NCBI RefSeq assembly: GCF_001592005.1
Contig: NZ_BCVZ01000001.1
Coordinates: 1-64,000 of the forward strand
DNA from: Bacillus sonorensis NBRC 101234 = KCTC 13918
GTDB taxonomy: Bacteria > Bacillota > Bacilli > Bacillales > Bacillaceae
Length of the DNA: 64,000 nt
Direction of reading: 5' to 3'
In this document: piece by piece, positions 7,749 to 16,627 of the stretch
How positions within the stretch are numbered: position 1 is the stretch's first letter
Layout of the letters: every line of letters begins with the position of its first letter
The notes under the pieces: model-generated
Database searches by the model: none
The model's input: the letters and a program-made list of their open reading frames with translations, nothing else
What the model was told of the DNA's origin: nothing
Translations under genes and position numbers: made by a program

Positions 7749-8591
7749 TTATACTAGATACCAGGCGATGCCCATTGCGCCTTCGCCAAGGTGCGTGCCG
7801 ATTACAGGGCCAAAATAGCTCTTGTAAAATTCCGCATGAGGATATTGCTGTGACAGCTCTTCGATTATCTGTTCGGCTTCCTCCTCGCGATTGGCATGGA
7901 TGACGACAACTCTCAGCGGTTTGCCTTTTCCGGCGTCCTCATCAAGAAGTTCATATATACGGTTTAAGGCTTTTTTTCTCGTCCTGATTTTTTCAAATGG
8001 AACGATCAGCTTGTTCTCAAAATGTAGAATCGGCTTTACTTTTAAAAGGCTGCCGACAAAAGCCTGTGCGCCGCTCAGCCTGCCCCCTCTTTGCAGATGG
8101 GAAAGATCGTCAACCATGAAATAAGCTCTCATCGAGGTTTTCATATGATCCAAATGACTGAGGATTTCTTCGGGCGCTGCTCCTTTTTCCGCCATTTCAG
8201 CCGCTTCGATCGCATAAAAACCTTGGGCCATGCAGCTGATTTCCGAATCATATGGATACACCTTGATGTTCTCCAGCATTCCGCCTGCTGACACAGCGCT
8301 GTTAAACGTGCCGCTGATTCCGCTGGAAAGATGGATGCTGATCACCGCATCGTATGATTCGGCAAGCTTTTCATACAGGGCGATCAATTCGCCGTAAGCA
8401 GGCTGGGAAGTCGTCGGGAGGTTGTTATGAGCTTTGACTTCTTTGTAATAATCTTTCCAGCTCATGTCAATTTCTTCTTTGTATGAAGCTTCACCGAAAA
8501 CGACATTGAGCGGTATCATATGTATATGGTGGCGATCCCGCAGTTCTTTAGGTATATAAGCTGTACTGTCAGTTACTACTGCTGTTTTCAT
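7749..8591 (-). CDS. degV: DegV family lipid-binding protein
   Basis: This 280-residue protein belongs to the DegV (EDD-fold) family; members bind a fatty acid, and several act as FakB subunits of fatty acid kinase. The N-terminus 'KTAVVTDSTAYIP' and the 'TTSQPAYGE' segment (family TSQPS motif) are clear. The start is set at 8591 because the longer frame has a hydrophilic extension without a ribosome site. The gene follows degU, as in B. subtilis. Confidence 0.92.
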   Translation of the reverse strand: MKTAVVTDSTAYIPKELRDRHHIHMIPLNVVFGEASYKEEIDMSWKDYYKEVKAHNNLPTTSQPAYGELIALYEKLAESYDAVISIHLSSGISGTFNSAVSAGGMLENIKVYPYDSEISCMAQGFYAIEAAEMAEKGAAPEEILSHLDHMKTSMRAYFMVDDLSHLQRGGRLSGAQAFVGSLLKVKPILHFENKLIVPFEKIRTRKKALNRIYELLDEDAGKGKPLRVVVIHANREEEAEQIIEELSQQYPHAEFYKSYFGPVIGTHLGEGAMGIAWYLV

Positions 8592-8671
8592 GAAATAAAC
8601 CTTCCTTATGAAAGATACTTTTTTTCCTATTTTAAAAGAAAAACAATCGTTTTTCACTATAAAATATGATT

Positions 8672-8705
8672 TTCAAAAAAGAAAAGACCTGCCCGATGGC
8701 AAGTC
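8672..8705 (-). terminator. degU terminator
   Basis: The stem GACTTGCC/GGCAGGTC (8705-8686) with a short loop is followed by a T-rich run on the minus strand after the degU stop codon. Confidence 0.8.
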
Positions 8706-8710
8706 CACTT

Positions 8711-9400
8711 TTATCTCATTTCTACCCAGCCATTTTTAATGGCCACAACTACAGCTTGAGTTCTGTCATTGACATTCATTTTCTGCAGGATGTTGCTGAC
8801 ATGGTTTTTAACCGTTTTTTCACTGATAAATAAAGATTCTCCTATGCCGCGGTTGCTTTTTCCGTCCGCGAGCATCTGTAAAACTTCGCATTCCCGTCTT
8901 GTCAAAATGTGCAAAGGTCTGCGGATTTCCGGATATACTTCGTGCTGAGCGTGTGATGACACACCGCTTGTTGCCAGACGGCGGAATTCATTGACAAGAT
9001 TGTGCGTTACTTTAGGGTGAAGATAAGAACCGCCTTCTGCCACTACCTTAACGGCTTCAATCAATGTATCTGCGTCCATTTCTTTCAGCAGATAGCCGCG
9101 CGCTCCGGTTTTCAACGCATGTGTCACATAGTTTTCGTCATCATGGATCGATAGAATAATGACCTTTGATTCAGGATACAAATCGACAAGCTGTTTTGTC
9201 GCTTCAACTCCGTTTACATTCGGCATATTAATATCCATGATCACAACATCAGGATGATAGTGCTCGACGATGCGAGCCGCTTCATCACCGTCGTCTCCTT
9301 CAGCCACTACCTCAAAAGTAGGCTCAAAATCCAAAATCCGTTTGACACCTTCTCGGAATAACTGATGATCATCAATAATTACAATATTTACTTTAGTCAC
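8711..9400 (-). CDS. degU: Response regulator DegU
   Basis: DegU is the DNA-binding partner of DegS and controls degradative enzymes, competence, motility and biofilm. The receiver domain has Asp10/Asp11 and phosphorylation site Asp56 in [10 protein letters not shown] linker leads to a LuxR-type helix-turn-helix (about 160-225: '[18 protein letters not shown]...[14 protein letters not shown]'). The start is GTG at 9400 behind GGGGAGG. An 80-base gap after degS contains TTGACC with a weak -10, compatible with the separate degU promoters known in B. subtilis. Confidence 0.98.
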   Translation of the reverse strand: MTKVNIVIIDDHQLFREGVKRILDFEPTFEVVAEGDDGDEAARIVEHYHPDVVIMDINMPNVNGVEATKQLVDLYPESKVIILSIHDDENYVTHALKTGARGYLLKEMDADTLIEAVKVVAEGGSYLHPKVTHNLVNEFRRLATSGVSSHAQHEVYPEIRRPLHILTRRECEVLQMLADGKSNRGIGESLFISEKTVKNHVSNILQKMNVNDRTQAVVVAIKNGWVEMR

Positions 9401-9481
9401 AAGCTACGCCTCCCCATTCTCATTGTTCTACACACCGCTTTTATGGTCAATATGTCTTTTGTCTCTATTTTACAATTATAT

Positions 9482-10639
9482 TTACAATGAAAGCGGAACT
9501 TTAATCAAAATAAATGTCCCGAGACCTATTTTTGAATCAATCGTCATTGTCCCTTCAAGCAAATCGACTCTTTCCTTCATCCCGAGCAGACCGAAAGATT
9601 TGTTTTTCTTGCTTTTCGCTTCTTTTAAATCAAAGCCGTTTCCGTTATCCTTTATAATCAGAGTAACAAAATCTTTCGTTACTTCTACTTTAACATGAAT
9701 TTCGGTCGATTCGGAATGTTTCAGGGCATTTGTGACCGCTTCTTGAGCAAGCCTGAAAAGCGCCACCTCAAAACGCGGTGCAATTCGTCTTTCTTCAGAT
9801 TCCCCGATACAATGGAAATGAATTTTCGCTTTCCCATGATAATCTTCGATTGTGTTCAAATACTTTCTGAGCGTCGGAATTAGCCCCAGGTCATCTAAAG
9901 CCATCGGCCTTAAATCATATATGATCCGTCTGACTTCATAAAGGGCATTTCGAACGTTTTGCCGGAGGTTTTTAATTTCCTGAAAGCCTTCTTCCGTTCC
10001 CTTGTCCCTGAATATCCGTTCTATCAATTCCGATCTCATCATCACATTTGCCAGCATTTGCGCTGGGCCGTCGTGAATCTCACGCGACACTCTTTTTCTT
10101 TCTTCTTCCTGCGCTTCGATAATTCGAAGACCGAAATCCTGTTTTGCCTGTGCATCTTCCAATAAAACGCCAACTTGGCGCAAGTCTTGGTTTAAATAGT
10201 TTAAGACAACTGTAATTTGACTGACAAGCCCTTCGGAACGTTCAATGATTTCCTGAAGGCCAAGGAGGCGCCTTTCCAGATCGTCGCGTTTCTCTCTAAG
10301 CTGTTTTTCGCGCTGCTGAATCATCGTCAGCTCTACTTGAAGTTTGTGCGCCTTTTCATAAGCTTCGCGAATTTCCGCTTCACTGAATTTATGAAAGTTT
10401 CTGCTGACCTCAGACAAACGGTTCCTCGCATGCCTGGCATGTACCTCTAATCTGTCTCCGAGATCAATGACTTCGTTGACCTGCTGCTTTATCTGCTTCA
10501 GCTCTTCCACCAAGCCTTCATATTGCTGGCGGGATTGTTCGCCGATTTGAAAGACTTCATCTTTGCTCCCGTCCACGGTTTTTAACATTTTCATAATAAT
10601 TGAATCTAAGACTTTGGAGTCCATTTTGGAAACACTCAC
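9482..10639 (-). CDS. degS: Sensor histidine kinase DegS
   Basis: DegS is a cytoplasmic kinase/phosphatase for DegU. The N-terminal half is a coiled-coil sensor domain (residues 30-170). His189 in the HisKA_3 motif 'VSREIHDGPAQM' is the autophosphorylation site, and the C-terminal ATPase has 'DNGNGFDL' and 'GLLGMKERV'. I choose the GTG at 10639, preceded by GGAGGG seven bases upstream. This gives 385 residues, the B. subtilis length; the longer frame to 10690 would put the ribosome site inside the gene. Confidence 0.97.
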   Translation of the reverse strand: MSVSKMDSKVLDSIIMKMLKTVDGSKDEVFQIGEQSRQQYEGLVEELKQIKQQVNEVIDLGDRLEVHARHARNRLSEVSRNFHKFSEAEIREAYEKAHKLQVELTMIQQREKQLREKRDDLERRLLGLQEIIERSEGLVSQITVVLNYLNQDLRQVGVLLEDAQAKQDFGLRIIEAQEEERKRVSREIHDGPAQMLANVMMRSELIERIFRDKGTEEGFQEIKNLRQNVRNALYEVRRIIYDLRPMALDDLGLIPTLRKYLNTIEDYHGKAKIHFHCIGESEERRIAPRFEVALFRLAQEAVTNALKHSESTEIHVKVEVTKDFVTLIIKDNGNGFDLKEAKSKKNKSFGLLGMKERVDLLEGTMTIDSKIGLGTFILIKVPLSL

Positions 10640-10860
10640 CCATTTTCCCTCCGTAACAGCATTGTCATGTAGTTTTATCATAAATTTCATTGAACTGAAA
10701 TTCGTGTCGAATTATAATGAAAGAATGCGTATTCTGTTTTTTGGTTCTATTTTGATCTCCTATCCATATCACTTTAATCATAACAAAATACGCGTAAAAA
10801 TTCTAAGTCTGTTCGTATTTAATGAACAGCCGCATGGCTTTTGTCAGGGGGTAAACAGGC

Positions 10861-11499
10861 ATGCTTCAAAGCTATCTCACTGTTTCCGGTAATGGGACCC
10901 ATGAAATCGTGATTGAGAAGTCCCGGTTTATTTGTCATTTAAGCCGTGTCAGTTCTGAGGAAGAAGCACAGGATTTTATTCATACCATAAAAAAACAGCA
11001 TTGGAATGCAACCCATAATTGCTCCGCTTATGTCATCGGGGAAAACGACCAAATTCAAAAAGCGAATGATGACGGCGAACCGAGCGGAACGGCAGGGGTC
11101 CCGATGCTTGAAGTCTTAAAAAAACGCAATTTGAAGGATACTTGCGCAGTTGTGACACGGTATTTCGGCGGCATCAAGCTCGGCGCCGGGGGGTTGATAC
11201 GCGCTTATGGAAAATCCGTATCAGAAGGGCTGAACCATGTCGGCGTCGTCGAACGCAAACTGATGCGCGTCATGCACACCAAAGTCGACTACACATGGAT
11301 CGGCAAGCTCGAAAACGAGCTTCGCGAGTCCCCTTATCAAATTAAGGACGTTCACTATACTGATGAAGTTGAGTTTGAAACATATGTAAAAGAAAGCGAC
11401 AAGCAGATCTTTACAGAATGGATGACCGAATTGACAAACGGCAAGAGTGAAAACAGGGAAGGTATTCAGATTTACTTGGAAGAAGCTTTTAATAATTAA
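10861..11499 (+). CDS. yvyE: YvyE, YigZ/IMPACT family protein
   Basis: This 212-residue protein has the IMPACT-family N-terminal domain with its 'DDGEPSGTAGVPMLEVL' signature (residues 63-79), then a C-terminal DUF1949 ferredoxin-like domain. Homologues associate with translation, but the bacterial role is uncertain. It is divergent from degS, as in B. subtilis, and ends 16 bases before tagV. The ATG at 10861 follows a GGGGG site. Confidence 0.9.
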   Translation: MLQSYLTVSGNGTHEIVIEKSRFICHLSRVSSEEEAQDFIHTIKKQHWNATHNCSAYVIGENDQIQKANDDGEPSGTAGVPMLEVLKKRNLKDTCAVVTRYFGGIKLGAGGLIRAYGKSVSEGLNHVGVVERKLMRVMHTKVDYTWIGKLENELRESPYQIKDVHYTDEVEFETYVKESDKQIFTEWMTELTNGKSENREGIQIYLEEAFNN

Positions 11500-11515
11500 A
11501 GGAGAATATATATAT

Positions 11516-12595
11516 ATGGCTGAGCGTATAAGAGTGAAAGTGCGGAAAAAAAAGAATAAAAAAAGGAAGCTGATCAAACGTTTTTTTGTCCTTATGTTAC
11601 TCGCACTGCTCGCGGTTGGCGGAGTGGGGATATACAAGATTTACAATACGATCTCTGCGGCTGACGGCACCTATGACCAATTGGAACGGGGGGAAAAGTC
11701 GAAGCTTCGCGATGAGGTCGTCGACATCAAGAAAAAACCGTTCTCCATCTTATTTATGGGTGTCGAAGATTACTCGACGAAAGGGGAAAAAGGACGGACT
11801 GATTCCCTCATTGTCGTGACGCTCGACCCTAAACAAAAAACGATGAAAATGCTGAGCATCCCGAGGGATACAAGAGTTCAGCTCGCCGGTGACACAACAG
11901 GAGCAAAAACAAAGATCAATGCAGCGTACTCCAAAGGCGGCAAAGAAGAAACGATTGAAACTGTCGAGGATTTCTTAGGGATTCCGATCGACTACTATGC
12001 AACGGTCGATTTTGACGGATTCAAAGATGTCATTGACGAAATCGGCGGAATCGATGTAGATGTACCGTTTGATTTTAATGAAAAAAGCGATGTCTCCAAA
12101 ACGAAACGAATTTACTTCAAAAAAGGAAACATGCATTTAAACGGGGAAGAAGCTCTTGCCTATGCCAGGATGAGGAAGCAGGATAAACGCGGCGACTTTG
12201 GCAGAAACGACAGGCAAAAACAAATTCTGAAGGCAGCGCTCGACCAAATTTCCAAGCCGCAAAACCTGGCTAAGATCGATACGATCGCACAAAAAGCAAG
12301 CAAGAATATACAAACGAACTTTAGAATTACACAAGCATTGGCCCTTCAGCAAATATACAACGGCTTTAAAGGCAACGATATTGAGACGTTAAGCATTACC
12401 GGCAAGGATTTGAATCTCGCAGGCGTCTATTACTTTGAGCCGGACGAACAAAACCTGACCAATGTTCAGAATGAGTTGAATCATCATTTATATCCGAATG
12501 CAACCGCTGATTCAAGCGGAACATCGACAGAAAGCCCCGCATCCACCGTTGACGGAACGGAAAGTTCTACCGATACGTCTGCGTCTTCTTATTAG
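11516..12595 (+). CDS. tagV: LytR-CpsA-Psr ligase TagV (YvhJ)
   Basis: This 359-residue LCP-family protein transfers anionic polymers from undecaprenyl diphosphate to peptidoglycan. A very basic N-terminus (KKKNKKRKLIKR) and one membrane segment (about residues 22-42) precede the extracellular LCP domain with 'RTDSLIVVTLDP', 'SIPRDTRVQL', 'KINAAYSKGG' and 'ARMRKQDKRGDFGR'. A Ser/Thr-rich tail ends the protein. Position next to tagO identifies it as TagV rather than TagU. The ATG at 11516 has AAAGGAG upstream. Confidence 0.9.
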   Translation: MAERIRVKVRKKKNKKRKLIKRFFVLMLLALLAVGGVGIYKIYNTISAADGTYDQLERGEKSKLRDEVVDIKKKPFSILFMGVEDYSTKGEKGRTDSLIVVTLDPKQKTMKMLSIPRDTRVQLAGDTTGAKTKINAAYSKGGKEETIETVEDFLGIPIDYYATVDFDGFKDVIDEIGGIDVDVPFDFNEKSDVSKTKRIYFKKGNMHLNGEEALAYARMRKQDKRGDFGRNDRQKQILKAALDQISKPQNLAKIDTIAQKASKNIQTNFRITQALALQQIYNGFKGNDIETLSITGKDLNLAGVYYFEPDEQNLTNVQNELNHHLYPNATADSSGTSTESPASTVDGTESSTDTSASSY

Positions 12596-12603
12596 GAAGA
12601 AAA

Positions 12604-12637
12604 GCATCTCTTGATCATGAAGAGGTGCTTTTTATTA
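12604..12637 (+). terminator. tagV terminator
   Basis: Stem AGCATCTCTT/AAGAGGTGCT (one G.U pair) with a 7-base loop is followed by TTTTTATT, 9 bases after the tagV stop. Confidence 0.85.
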
Positions 12638-12690
12638 TGATCACCTTGCCCTTGTCACTGACCTCAGTGAGGACCGATAAAGGACGATAG

Positions 12691-12723
12691 CAAAAAACCC
12701 TGATCTCATTAAGAAATCAGAGT
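12691..12723 (-). terminator. tagO terminator
   Basis: An 11-bp stem (ACTCTGATTTC/GAGATCAGGGT, two G.U pairs) with a 5-base loop is followed by T6 on the minus strand. Together with the tagV terminator it separates the two convergent genes. Confidence 0.85.
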
Positions 12724-12737
12724 TTTCCCATTCCGTC

Positions 12738-13802
12738 TCAATTCTTTTTCACCATACGCCTGTAAAACTTCGTGAACGGTTTATATTTTTCATTCACCAG
12801 TCCTGTTACTTCTGCGATGATCTGCATGAACAGGATCAAGCAGAAGATGATGAAGATCGACATCCAAAGTGTCGCCGTTTTCAGGAGAATGGCGCAGAGG
12901 CTGAAGACAATGCCGATTAAATAGATGACAATGACGGCCTTTCTGTGTGACAGCCCGAATGCCATCAGCCTGTGATGTATATGCGATTTATCCGGGGCCG
13001 AAATCGGCTGCTTGTTCAAAATCCTTCTGATGATCGCAAACGTTGTGTCAAATATCGGCACCCCTAAAATAATGATCGGCACGACGACGCTGAAGAGCGT
13101 CACGCTTTTGTACAGCCCCAATAGCGACAGCACGGAGATCACATAGCCGAGAAAGAGCGAGCCTGTGTCTCCCATAAAGATTTTCGCCGGGTGGAAATTG
13201 TAAAAAAGAAAGCCGATCGTGCTGCCGATGACGACGATGGATAATGAGAAAATTAAGATTTTGTCGGCTGAAAAAGCCATGACGGCGATTGTGGATAAGC
13301 CGATCACGGATATCCCGGCCGCCAATCCGTCCAATCCGTCAATTAAATTGATCGCATTGGTGATTCCCACGATCCACAATATCGTCAATGGGTATGCCCA
13401 CAAGCCCAAATCAAAGCGGACATCCCAAAACGGTATTGATAAAAATTCCATTTTCAAGCCAGTACTGACGATGAGACACGCAACTAATATTTGAACGATA
13501 AATTTAACTTTTGCACTTAAATTGTATTTGTCATCGATAATTCCTAAAATCACAATCAGACAAGCGCCGAGCGTAATCGCCGTTATTCTGTTTTCATAAA
13601 GGCCGCCGGCCACCGAACCGGTCAAGACTCCTATAAATATGGCTAAACCGCCCATTCTCGGCATGACTTTATTGTGTATTTTTCGATTATCCGGCTGGTC
13701 AACGACACCGAATTTGATTGCTAAACGTTTTATAAGCGGAGTAATGATTAAAACAACAATCAGAGAGACAAAAAACGCAAAAATTGTGCGTTCATAAGAC
13801 AT
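12738..13802 (-). CDS. tagO: Undecaprenyl-phosphate GlcNAc-1-phosphate transferase TagO
   Basis: TagO is a polytopic membrane enzyme of the MraY/WecA family and starts teichoic acid synthesis by placing GlcNAc-1-P on undecaprenyl phosphate. About ten membrane helices are visible in 354 residues. Catalytic motifs are 'GIIDDKYNL' (DD), 'NLIDGLDGLAAG' (NxxD) and 'HIHHRL' near residue 275. In this species group its product can also prime other wall glycans. It follows tuaH but has its own promoter. Confidence 0.96.
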   Translation of the reverse strand: MSYERTIFAFFVSLIVVLIITPLIKRLAIKFGVVDQPDNRKIHNKVMPRMGGLAIFIGVLTGSVAGGLYENRITAITLGACLIVILGIIDDKYNLSAKVKFIVQILVACLIVSTGLKMEFLSIPFWDVRFDLGLWAYPLTILWIVGITNAINLIDGLDGLAAGISVIGLSTIAVMAFSADKILIFSLSIVVIGSTIGFLFYNFHPAKIFMGDTGSLFLGYVISVLSLLGLYKSVTLFSVVVPIIILGVPIFDTTFAIIRRILNKQPISAPDKSHIHHRLMAFGLSHRKAVIVIYLIGIVFSLCAILLKTATLWMSIFIIFCLILFMQIIAEVTGLVNEKYKPFTKFYRRMVKKN

Positions 13803-13861
13803 AAAGAAGTCTCCTTTTTAAATGAAGTCTGGATAGTTTATAATGTCGGACATACCTCTCC

Positions 13862-13891
13862 ATTATACAATTTCATTATTTATTATAACAA
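13862..13891 (-). promoter_or_regulatory. Putative sigma-A promoter of tagO
   Basis: On the minus strand TTGTTA (13891-13886) and TATAAT (13867-13862) are 18 bases apart, about 60 bases before the tagO start. No clear terminator for the tua operon lies before it, so read-through from tuaH is also possible. Confidence 0.5.
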
Positions 13892-13924
13892 GCTTCAACT
13901 AAAAGAAACATTATAAATTATAGA

Positions 13925-15091
13925 CTACGCATCTTGATTGAGGTTCAGTTTTCCAAGCATTGTTAAAAACAGCCGGTGCCAGTCCTTTTCACACGCAATT
14001 TTCTTGCGGAGTTCAATAGACGAAGGATCATCATATGAGCGCTCGAGTTCTTCACAGAGAGCCGTAAAAGCGCCTGGATCGCTTCCTGTCATATGCCGGT
14101 ATACATCCTCTTTCTCCACCTTTTTCGTCGAAGGCAAGTTCATCCCTGCGACAGGCTTTCCTGCCGCCAAAAATTCAAACAGCTTTAAAGGAAACACCGC
14201 GTCATTATAAGGCGAAGGCTTATAGGGCATGATTCCGATATCGATCACATTCATGTAGGCGGGAACTTCCGCCGGCGCCGCCGGGCCCGTCCATACGACA
14301 TTATCCTCCTCAAGCATTTCTTTAAAATCGGCATCACCATTCGTTCCGTCGGGGCCGACAAATAAAAATATCCAGTCTTTTTTTGCTCTCGCCGCTTTTT
14401 TAACCAGCTTAAAATCAAGCTTTGGTTTAATTCCGCCGATAAAGCCCAAAACGGTGCCCTTTCTTCCGCTCAGCACCTCTGCCCTTTCATGATTCAAGGC
14501 AAAGAAGTCATATTCCACTCCGTTTTCCACTGTAAAAACCGGCTTTCCCTCTTCCCCCAGCCGGTTTTCAACATTTTGGCGCAAGTGCTCAGAAGTGCAG
14601 AAAATTGTATTTGCCGCCTTGATAATTCTGCTTTCCGCCTCAAAAATAACCTTTTGCCTGAATGTAGATGCAAGATTTCGTTTTCCGCTGATCGGGGCTG
14701 CCCAAAGGTCGCTGCAATCGTATACGATATGGTCCCAGTCATAAAGCGACGACAACAGCGGAAAACCAGGGAATGTATACCATAAACACACTTTTTCGCC
14801 TTCTACCTCAGTTTTCAGCCGTTCAAGCAGCAGTCTCAGTTTTTTTTGATAAAACACGTCCCGATAACGGGCAAACCTGAACATTTTCTTTTTCAAAAAA
14901 TCCTTTACCGCAAATTGTATAATTCCGTTGTGAAGCTTTGTAAACGCTTCTTGAGGAGCTTCTGCAGCCGGACATACCCAGAAGACCTCCTTCGTCTCTT
15001 GTTGCTCTGCTAAAAATTCAGCCAGCCGATGCCTTCTGTACCTTAATTGGTCTTGTCCCCATTCGCCCGTCGCCACGATGACGTGTATCAC
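13925..15091 (-). CDS. tuaH: Teichuronic acid glycosyltransferase TuaH
   Basis: This 388-residue GT-B (GT4-like) glycosyltransferase is the last tua gene. It has 'YDCSDLW' in the N-domain and 'ENGVEYDFF', 'GFIGGI' and 'PLKLFEFLAAGKPVAG' in the C-domain, the latter including the E-x7-E region of sugar nucleotide binding. It is presumed to add a residue of the GlcA-GalNAc repeat. The start is set to GTG 15091, eight bases after GGGAG; a GTG at 15106 would overlap that site. Confidence 0.88.
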   Translation of the reverse strand: MIHVIVATGEWGQDQLRYRRHRLAEFLAEQQETKEVFWVCPAAEAPQEAFTKLHNGIIQFAVKDFLKKKMFRFARYRDVFYQKKLRLLLERLKTEVEGEKVCLWYTFPGFPLLSSLYDWDHIVYDCSDLWAAPISGKRNLASTFRQKVIFEAESRIIKAANTIFCTSEHLRQNVENRLGEEGKPVFTVENGVEYDFFALNHERAEVLSGRKGTVLGFIGGIKPKLDFKLVKKAARAKKDWIFLFVGPDGTNGDADFKEMLEEDNVVWTGPAAPAEVPAYMNVIDIGIMPYKPSPYNDAVFPLKLFEFLAAGKPVAGMNLPSTKKVEKEDVYRHMTGSDPGAFTALCEELERSYDDPSSIELRKKIACEKDWHRLFLTMLGKLNLNQDA

Positions 15092-15124
15092 TTTTTCATC
15101 TCCCACGTTCCATCACTTCCCGCG

Positions 15125-15883
15125 CTATAATCTTTTTTTTACCGCATTTTTCGCATAATGCATAAAGCACCATGTCGCTTTCATCAAGTGCAGACGCTCG
15201 ATCTCCCTGTACACATACCAGGTTTTCTGGGCCGCTTTCCACTTGTTTCTCGAAATCGATGTTTCGACAATCCGGTATTCCGCCAATGGCTCGTTCAGCC
15301 CGTACGCTTTAAAGCCCCGTTTTAAAATGGACAGCCATGTCGCCAAATCCTGCCTTGTTCTGATATTCGGCATCTGAATGCTGCCGGTCTGTTCCCTGTC
15401 AAGCATGACCGTCAAACAGCCGATGATCGTGTTTTTCAGGACGTCATCATATGTGAGGCTTTCAGGCGCTTCAATCGTTTTATGAAGCGCCTCACCGTTT
15501 TGGCTGATCAGCTCGTAAGCCGTGAATGTGAAGGCATGCTGGTGTTTTCTCATAAAGGCGAGCTGTTTTTCAAGCTTTTCCCTTTTCCAGACATCGTCGC
15601 TGTCCAAAAACGCCACATAGCGCCCTTTCGCTTTGTTGAGCGCCGCATTCCGCGCGGCAGCCGCCCCCTTATTCTCCTGTAAATAAACGGCATGAATCCG
15701 CCCGTCTTCCGCTTCATAGCGCTTCAAAATGTCTCTTGTTCCGTCTGTCGAGCAGTCATCGGCTATGATCATTTCCCAATCGGAAAAGCTCTGGCCGATG
15801 ACAGACTGAATCGTCTTTTCGATAAATTCCTCCGCGTTATAGGAAGGTGTAATAACAGAGATTAAAGGTTTTTGGCTCGTCAT
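15125..15883 (-). CDS. tuaG: Teichuronic acid glycosyltransferase TuaG
   Basis: TuaG is a family-2 (GT-A) glycosyltransferase of 252 residues. It contains 'SVITPSYNAEEFIEKTIQSV', 'IADDCSTDGT' and the metal-binding 'FLDSDDVW', and 'RTRQDLATWL' supplies the ED/QD-type catalytic region. The start is taken as ATG 15883, behind AAGGA, since upstream residues are not family-like. It lies between tuaF and tuaH. Confidence 0.9.
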   Translation of the reverse strand: MTSQKPLISVITPSYNAEEFIEKTIQSVIGQSFSDWEMIIADDCSTDGTRDILKRYEAEDGRIHAVYLQENKGAAAARNAALNKAKGRYVAFLDSDDVWKREKLEKQLAFMRKHQHAFTFTAYELISQNGEALHKTIEAPESLTYDDVLKNTIIGCLTVMLDREQTGSIQMPNIRTRQDLATWLSILKRGFKAYGLNEPLAEYRIVETSISRNKWKAAQKTWYVYREIERLHLMKATWCFMHYAKNAVKKRL

Positions 15884-15911
15884 GGTCCTTGTCCACATCC
15901 CCAATCAAAAT

Positions 15912-16589
15912 TTAACGTTCTCTAAAAACTTCGGGAACAACAATGATAAAAAACGACAGCGCCAAGCCGATCAGAATCCCCAATACCGCTCTTTTTTTAG
16001 GAGACATCCCTCCGGCTGCATTGTCCAAAACGGTTAACGGTTCTATTTCCTCAGCCGCTTTCAGGTCGAGCCTGTTCGTTTCCAGCTCATACAAAAACCG
16101 CTGTTTATCCACCTTTGAATCATCGCTGACCGTCTCACCTTCAAGCGCTTTAATGTTCTTGTCAATGACCTGGTCTCTTTTCAAAAACAGTTTCTGATCT
16201 TCTTTCAAATAAGCATCCTTGATTTTTTGCAACACATTCAACGTTTCTTCTTTGTCTGGCCCCGTATAACTGAGATTAAAAAGCGAATCAGACCTGATGT
16301 CGATTCCCAGTTCCTCTTTCATTTCGGCAAGTTCCTCCTCGTCTGCACCAGGAAAAACCTCTTTTAAAAACGGCTCGTTCTTCAGCAATAACGGAACTTC
16401 TTTAGCGTTGTTGTATAGCGATTCACCGTAATTCCCGGTTGAAATGGTGACGCTTGCCGTATAATCGGCCGGGGCAGTCTGGCCTTTTGGCATCATATAC
16501 CCAAACAGCCCGAGAACAAGCGGAAGCGCGACGATCGGCACGATATACTTTTTGATTCTTCCTGCAATACGTTTCATTAAATCTTTCAC
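15912..16589 (-). CDS. tuaF: TuaF, Wzz-like chain-length protein
   Basis: This 225-residue protein has one membrane helix at each end (about residues 17-32 and 200-220) flanking an extracellular domain rich in Glu and Lys with predicted coiled coil (about 120-180). That is the topology of Wzz/CapA-type polymer length regulators. TuaF of the teichuronic acid operon occupies this slot in B. subtilis. Confidence 0.85.
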   Translation of the reverse strand: MKDLMKRIAGRIKKYIVPIVALPLVLGLFGYMMPKGQTAPADYTASVTISTGNYGESLYNNAKEVPLLLKNEPFLKEVFPGADEEELAEMKEELGIDIRSDSLFNLSYTGPDKEETLNVLQKIKDAYLKEDQKLFLKRDQVIDKNIKALEGETVSDDSKVDKQRFLYELETNRLDLKAAEEIEPLTVLDNAAGGMSPKKRAVLGILIGLALSFFIIVVPEVFRER

Positions 16590-16627
16590 ATGAATGTCTC
16601 CCTGTTTTTAAATTTTCTTGCAAAACA